Assembly: GCA_041584475.1 (NCBI GenBank)
Contig: JBFHDX010000138.1
Location: 1-8,994, forward strand
DNA length: 8,994 bases
Source: JBFHDX01 sp041584475
GTDB taxonomy: Bacteria > Pseudomonadota > Alphaproteobacteria > UBA8366 > JADFVY01
Direction of reading: 5' to 3'
How positions within the stretch are numbered: position 1 is the stretch's first letter; every line of letters starts with the position of its first letter. A program made the translations under genes and the position numbers. The notes under the pieces are model-generated. The model saw only the letters and a list, made by a program, of their open reading frames with translations, was not told where the DNA came from and made no database searches. Of the stretch, positions 5,090-8,994 are shown piece after piece.

Positions 5090-6724
5090 ATGACACGACG
5101 CTCGCAGCAACGGTCGAGAGCACTCGGGCGCCGCGGAGCCAAACCGCGGCGCCGCATCTATGCCAGGCTCCCGATCGCCCGCGGCCGCAAGCGGCGGCTG
5201 GCTTCGGTTACGGTGCGAATCGTGCGCCGGTGTGCAAACGGCTTGTCGTCGGTACTGCATGCTGCGGGTTCCACCATCGGCGCCGTGCGCAGCCTGGCAT
5301 TCGCCGGCGCCGTTCGGATTGCTGCCGCTGCGCGACTCGGCACGACCCGGCTTTGCGCGGATTGGCTCGCCACGGTCGCCCGGTGGCAGCGCGCGGCCGG
5401 GCGGATCCGCAGCGGTGCGAATCGGCTGGTGGTCAGGCTTGCCGCGGCCGGAGCCGGGGTGTTCACCACGGCCCATTGGCTCACCGGCCCGCGCATCAGC
5501 GCCGGCGCCACTGTCCTGCTCGCCGTTCTCGCCGCGGCGTCGGTCCTGCTGCAGCTGCATCGGGCGCCGCCGCGAGCAACGGCACCGGACATTCGCGGTG
5601 GAGATCGTGAACTCCAGCTGGCTGGTGGCGAGTACGGCGTGCCGTCCGAAGCGCGGACGATCACTCGCTATCGACCGCTGTCCAAGGTCGAAAGTGTGCG
5701 TGCCCCCAAGTCGCCGGTCCGCCAGGCGCCGCAACGGGCCCGTGCGCTGGCGCGGCTTGAACGCGAATTCGCACTGCCGGCGAAGGACCCGCTTCCGCCC
5801 GATCCGGTCGAGGAAGATCTGGCTGCGGCGATGCCGTCGCTAGCGCTCCCCGAAGGTATCGACGACGGTCTCGATCGCGGGGCGGACGATGACGCACTCC
5901 TGCCGGCCCTGCCGCAAGGCAAGCCGCAATTCGACGTGCCACCCTGGCTCGCCTACGCGGTCGACGGGGACACCACGCAGGACGGCCCGATGATCGCGAT
6001 CGTCATCGACGACGTCGGCATCGACCAGACGCGAACGGCCCGCGCCGTCGAGCTGCCCGCGCCGCTGACGCTTGCCTTCATTCCATACGGGCGAGACCTC
6101 GCCTCGCATACGACGCGTGCCCGGGCGCAGGGCCACGAGTTGCTCGTGCACATGCCGATGGAGCCGAGCAGCGCCGCCGCCGATCCCGGCCCCAACGCCC
6201 TGCTGACATCCCTCGACGACAGCGAGATCATGCGCCGGATGCGCTGGGGTCTCTCGCGGTTCGAAGGCTATGTCGGGGTCAGCAACCATATGGGCAGCCT
6301 CTTCATGGCCGATCCCGAACTGGTGCGGCCCCTGATGCGCGAGATACGAGACCGCGGATTGCTGTTCCTCGATTCGTGGACGCGTGCCGACACTGCGGGC
6401 ACCGGCCTGGCAGAGGATCTCGGGGTGCCGAACACGCGCCGCGACGTGTTTCTCGACAACGAGCGGACCGTCGAGGAAGTGTCGATGCGTCTCGCCCAGC
6501 TGGAGGCGATCGCGCGCCGGAGGGGCTATGCGGTGGGTCTCGGTCACCCGCACGATGTGACGCTCGACGTGCTGGCCGAATGGATTCCCGAGGCGCGCCG
6601 GCGGGGCATCAATTTGGTGCCGGTAAGCACAGTGGTCCGGCTTTCCTACCAGGGGACCGCGGACAGCCTATTGGCGGCTGCCGCCGGCGGCGAAGCGAAC
6701 GGCCTCTTCCGCGGCCCGCAGTAG
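5090..6724 (+). CDS. YibQ-like divergent polysaccharide deacetylase (DUF610), membrane-anchored, with long basic amino terminus
   Basis: The carboxy-terminal half is a divergent polysaccharide deacetylase domain (Pfam PF04748 type). Numbering from the ATG at 5090 (544 residues), it has IVIDD with D307 and D308, HMPMEP at 354-359, S-N-H-M-G-S at 398-403, L-D-S at 427-429 and G-H-P at 485-487. Such domains are predicted to act on cell-envelope glycans outside the inner membrane; the substrate is not known to me. One membrane helix (about 137-156) precedes an acidic, proline-rich linker (about 165-295). Before the helix come some 136 arginine-rich residues. The start is uncertain. ATG 5090 has GGAGG only two bases away (5083-5087). 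GTG 5072 lacks a site. GTG 5459, with GGAG five bases upstream, would give a short tail directly before the helix. The gene end overlaps convergent trpE by 57 bases. It follows cueR on the same strand. Confidence 0.88.
   Translation: MTRRSQQRSRALGRRGAKPRRRIYARLPIARGRKRRLASVTVRIVRRCANGLSSVLHAAGSTIGAVRSLAFAGAVRIAAAARLGTTRLCADWLATVARWQRAAGRIRSGANRLVVRLAAAGAGVFTTAHWLTGPRISAGATVLLAVLAAASVLLQLHRAPPRATAPDIRGGDRELQLAGGEYGVPSEARTITRYRPLSKVESVRAPKSPVRQAPQRARALARLEREFALPAKDPLPPDPVEEDLAAAMPSLALPEGIDDGLDRGADDDALLPALPQGKPQFDVPPWLAYAVDGDTTQDGPMIAIVIDDVGIDQTRTARAVELPAPLTLAFIPYGRDLASHTTRARAQGHELLVHMPMEPSSAAADPGPNALLTSLDDSEIMRRMRWGLSRFEGYVGVSNHMGSLFMADPELVRPLMREIRDRGLLFLDSWTRADTAGTGLAEDLGVPNTRRDVFLDNERTVEEVSMRLAQLEAIARRRGYAVGLGHPHDVTLDVLAEWIPEARRRGINLVPVSTVVRLSYQGTADSLLAAAAGGEANGLFRGPQ
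6668..6724. other. Convergent 3' overlap of the deacetylase gene and trpE
   Basis: The last 18 codons plus stop of the plus-strand gene (TAG at 6722-6724) are antisense to the last 18 codons plus stop of trpE (TAG on the minus strand at 6670-6668). No intergenic terminator can exist between them, so each transcript must end inside the other gene. Within the overlap, GGCGGC (6673-6678), GCCGCC (6680-6685) and GGCGGC (6686-6691) can form two mutually exclusive hairpins, without a U-tract on either strand. On both strands this segment encodes alanine and glycine near the protein end. Confidence 0.9.
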
Positions 6725-8182
6725 CGCACGGGCCTTGTTGCAGCTCTCCTGGAATTCGCTTTCCGGGTTGCTGTCGAACACGATCCCGCCCCCCGCCTGT
6801 ACATACATGGTCGAATCCTTGACCACGGCGGTGCGCAGGGCGATGCAGGTGTCCATGTCCCCGTTGGCGCCGAAATACCCGATGCAACCGGCATAGATGC
6901 CGCGCCGCGCCGGTTCCAGCTCATCGATGATCTCCATCGCGCGCACCTTGGGCGCCCCGGAAACTGTGCCCGCCGGAAAACCGGCGACCAGTGCCTGCAA
7001 GGCATCGTGACCCGGGGCGATGTCGCCTTCGACGTTGGAGACGATATGCATGACGTGCGAATAGAATTCGACGGCCATCTGCTCGGTGACTTTTACGGTG
7101 CCGATCTGCGCCACGCGCCCGACATCGTTGCGGCCGAGGTCGAGCAGCATTAGATGTTCCGCGAGTTCCTTGGGGTCGGACAATAAATCGTCGGCCAGCG
7201 CCCTGTCTTCGTTTGCATCCTTGCCGCGGGGCCGGGTTCCGGCGATCGGGCGGATCGTAACCGTGCCATCGCGCAGGCGCACGAGGATCTCGGGACTCGA
7301 CCCGACGATGCTGAACTCGCCGAAATCGAGATAGAACAGGAACGGGGACGGATTGAGACGCCGCAGCGAGCGGTAGAGCGCGAACGGGGGCAGGTTGAAC
7401 GGCACCTCGAAGCGCTGCGACAGGACGACCTGGAAGATGTCGCCGGCGAGGATGTATTCGCGGGCCTTTTCGACCATGATCCGGAACTCGTCCGGGGTCA
7501 TATTCGATTTCGGCGTCGGCAGTTCGACGTAGTCGGTTGCCGCTTCCCGCCGGTACGGCAACGAGCGGCCGAAATCGGTGACGATATCGGCCAGCCTTTC
7601 ACGTGCCTGGCCATAGGCGGCGGCGGCGTCTACGCCGGCTTGCGGGCGCACCGGCGTGATCACCGTCACGAGATCCTCGATCGTGTCGAAAACCGCGATG
7701 ACCGTGGGGCGCACGAACAAACCGTCGGGTACGTCAATCGCCTTCGGGTTCTTGTCGGGCAGCCGCTCCATCAGTCGCACCATGTCGTAGCTCATGTACC
7801 CGACGAGGCCGGCCGCCATTGGCGGCATGTCCTCTGGCAGCTCGATTGCCGACTCGGCCAGCAGTTTGCGCAGCGATTCCAGGGCGCCGCCTTCGCAGAG
7901 CTCGAAGGCATCGGGTTCGAAGCGCGCCTTGCGATTGATTTCCGCATTGTCGCCCTGGCAGCGCCAGATCAGGTCGGGTTTCAGCCCGATGAACGAATAG
8001 CGGCCGCGGATGGAGCCGCCTTCGACCGATTCCAGCAGAAAGCTGTTCGGTCGCCCGTCCGCCAGCTTCAGCATCGCCGACACCGGCGTCTCGAGATCGG
8101 CGACGAGCGACGTCGAGACGACCTGCGGCCTGCCGGCGTCGTATGCGCTCGCGAACGTTTCGAAATCCGGCCGCGCCTGCAT
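6668..8182 (-). CDS. trpE: Anthranilate synthase component I
   Basis: TrpE converts chorismate and ammonia from TrpG into anthranilate, the committed and tryptophan-inhibited step. The 504-residue protein has normal length. It has the feedback-site segment NSFLLES at 46-52, R-Y-S-F-I-G at 61-66, G-D-I-F-Q-V-V-L-S-Q-R from 248, and the chorismate-binding motifs IAGTRPRG (313-320), AEHLMLLDLGRND (341-353), H-V-M-H-I-V-S (376-382), TVSGAPK (406-412) and GGGIVFDSNPESEF (464-477). The retained LLES motif predicts tryptophan feedback inhibition. The ATG at 8182 lies two bases after the ppiD stop, so it is probably translated from a ppiD-trpE message. The open frame continues further upstream to 8599, but that part is antiparallel shadow of ppiD. 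There is no room for a trp leader peptide and attenuator. It is separated from trpG by about 5 kb of opposite-strand genes. PabB or a salicylate synthase is less likely given the motifs. Confidence 0.97.
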   Translation of the reverse strand: MQARPDFETFASAYDAGRPQVVSTSLVADLETPVSAMLKLADGRPNSFLLESVEGGSIRGRYSFIGLKPDLIWRCQGDNAEINRKARFEPDAFELCEGGALESLRKLLAESAIELPEDMPPMAAGLVGYMSYDMVRLMERLPDKNPKAIDVPDGLFVRPTVIAVFDTIEDLVTVITPVRPQAGVDAAAAYGQARERLADIVTDFGRSLPYRREAATDYVELPTPKSNMTPDEFRIMVEKAREYILAGDIFQVVLSQRFEVPFNLPPFALYRSLRRLNPSPFLFYLDFGEFSIVGSSPEILVRLRDGTVTIRPIAGTRPRGKDANEDRALADDLLSDPKELAEHLMLLDLGRNDVGRVAQIGTVKVTEQMAVEFYSHVMHIVSNVEGDIAPGHDALQALVAGFPAGTVSGAPKVRAMEIIDELEPARRGIYAGCIGYFGANGDMDTCIALRTAVVKDSTMYVQAGGGIVFDSNPESEFQESCNKARALLRAAEEAVRFAAGGSRQ

Positions 8183-8184
8183 CG

Positions 8185-8994
8185 TCAGAACAGCCGATTG
8201 ATGACCGACCGGTCGACCTTTACCCCGAACTCGCGGCGCAACGCGTTGTTGAACTGGATAATGATGTCGGAGACCATGCCGTCGCCGACGACCGTCGCAA
8301 GCTGGTCGATCGTATCGGTGTCCGCCGGCACGATCCGTTTCAGTTGGGCGACGACGTAGCCGTCCGGCATCTCCGCCATTGCCGCCTGCCCGATCTGCAG
8401 CCTGAAGATGTCGCTCACCAACGGCGGCGTCACGAGGTCCGACTGCGCGCCGCGTCCGCGCCGGTCGAGGGGTTCGGTCTCCGTGACCGAGAGCCCTTCG
8501 CGTTCGGCGACCGTCGCGAGCTGGGCTCCACTCTCGACGCTCTGGACGATTTCCAGCGCCCGCTCCCGCGCCGCGTCGCGACGCCGCTCGCGCGACCACG
8601 CGGCCGTGACAGCGTCGCGGACCTCCGCCAGCGGCTGCAGGGCGGACGGCACGACACCGTCGACTCGAAGGATGAAGTATCCGCCGTCGTCGGTCTCGAT
8701 CGGGCGCCCTGCCGTTCCCGGATCCGCAGCGAAGGCGGCGTTCAGGAACTCGCCGTCAGGCAGATCCGCGACCCGGTTGCCGTCGGCGTCGACACCGGAA
8801 ATATCGAGCGGGCCGACGCGGCGGACCTCGAGCCCGGCGGACCTGGCAGCCTCTTCGAGCGGGTCACCGCGCGCCAATACGTCCTCGATGTCATTGGCGA
8901 GCCTTTGGACCATGTCGCCGACCCGCGACGACTTCAGGTCGCGCTCGATGTCCGCGCGCACGTCCTCGAACGATCGCGTCTGCTCTTCCTGAAA
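8185..8994 (-). CDS. ppiD: PpiD/SurA-type peptidyl-prolyl isomerase, carboxy-terminal part (cut by window edge)
   Basis: The visible 269 residues read in from the window edge with no start codon; the GTG at 8961 is internal, because the frame stays open and family-like up to 8994. The fragment starts near the end of the rotamase domain (T-R-S-F-E-D-V-R) and continues with the region typical of alphaproteobacterial PpiD, including G-G-Y-F-I-L-R-V-D-G-V and D-G-Y-V-V-A-Q-L-K. It ends in the usual short helix before a final leucine-phenylalanine. PpiD is anchored in the inner membrane with its chaperone and isomerase parts in the periplasm, helping secreted proteins fold. The anchor and catalytic domain would lie outside the window. 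The neighbour order ppiD-trpE is common in this group and supports the call. The stop lies two bases before trpE. Confidence 0.85.
   Translation of the reverse strand, partial: FQEEQTRSFEDVRADIERDLKSSRVGDMVQRLANDIEDVLARGDPLEEAARSAGLEVRRVGPLDISGVDADGNRVADLPDGEFLNAAFAADPGTAGRPIETDDGGYFILRVDGVVPSALQPLAEVRDAVTAAWSRERRRDAARERALEIVQSVESGAQLATVAEREGLSVTETEPLDRRGRGAQSDLVTPPLVSDIFRLQIGQAAMAEMPDGYVVAQLKRIVPADTDTIDQLATVVGDGMVSDIIIQFNNALRREFGVKVDRSVINRLF

Noticed and set aside
1651..5090. Mobile-element borders around the copper cassette
   Set aside because: I looked for transposase or integrase genes, a tRNA end and matching direct repeats at both edges and saw none. The copper genes also look as GC-rich as their neighbours, so recent transfer is not supported by what I can see.
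6673..6691. GGCGGC/GCCGCC/GGCGGC hairpins as a bidirectional terminator
   Set aside because: The arms are perfect but no U-tract follows on either strand, and the segment is explained by alanine-glycine codons in both overlapping genes. Kept only as a note in the overlap feature.
8183..8599. Amino-terminal extension of trpE up to a 643-residue protein
   Set aside because: The extra 139 residues overlap ppiD on the same strand in another frame and read as low-complexity arginine-glycine shadow. The ATG at 8182 gives the normal TrpE start and length.

Overview
The window is GC-rich chromosomal DNA that reads as an alphaproteobacterium, most likely of the Rhodospirillales type. The reasons are the run ppiD-trpE on one strand, an overlapping trpG-trpD-trpC unit on the same strand, the TrpC amino terminus (MSDALARICAD), and a YibQ/DUF610-type divergent polysaccharide deacetylase. 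The species call is inference from gene order and protein flavour, not from a search. No rRNA, tRNA, CRISPR array, transposase, integrase or insertion-sequence end was seen.

Layout. Positions 1-1650 (minus strand) hold the first codons of trpC, complete trpD and complete trpG, joined by 4-base ATGA stop/start overlaps. Positions 1651-1858 are a divergent regulatory region. On the minus side it has a possible trpGDC promoter with a near-perfect palindrome. On the plus side it has a very good MerR-family (CueR-type) copper promoter. Positions 1859-4989 (plus strand) hold copZ-copA-cueR: a Cu(I) chaperone, a Cu(I)-exporting P1B-type ATPase with two metal-binding domains, and the Cu(I) sensor. 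Positions 5090-6724 (plus strand) hold the polysaccharide deacetylase-like gene. Its 3' end overlaps the convergent 3' end of trpE by 57 bases. Positions 6668-8182 (minus strand) hold complete trpE, and 8185-8994 (minus strand) hold the carboxy-terminal part of ppiD, cut by the window edge.

How it works together. TrpE and TrpG form anthranilate synthase, TrpD adds the phosphoribosyl group and TrpC carries the pathway on to indole-glycerol phosphate. CopZ buffers and delivers Cu(I), CopA expels it, and CueR switches the set on when Cu(I) rises. The striking point is the arrangement. The two subunits of anthranilate synthase are encoded about 5 kb apart, on either side of an oppositely oriented copper cassette plus a cell-envelope gene. 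Transcription from the copper promoter therefore runs away from trpG and towards the 3' end of trpE. Each gene looks like an intact member of a known family. I see no undescribed enzyme or defence system here; the novelty is in organisation, possible regulatory cross-talk and a few unusual protein ends.
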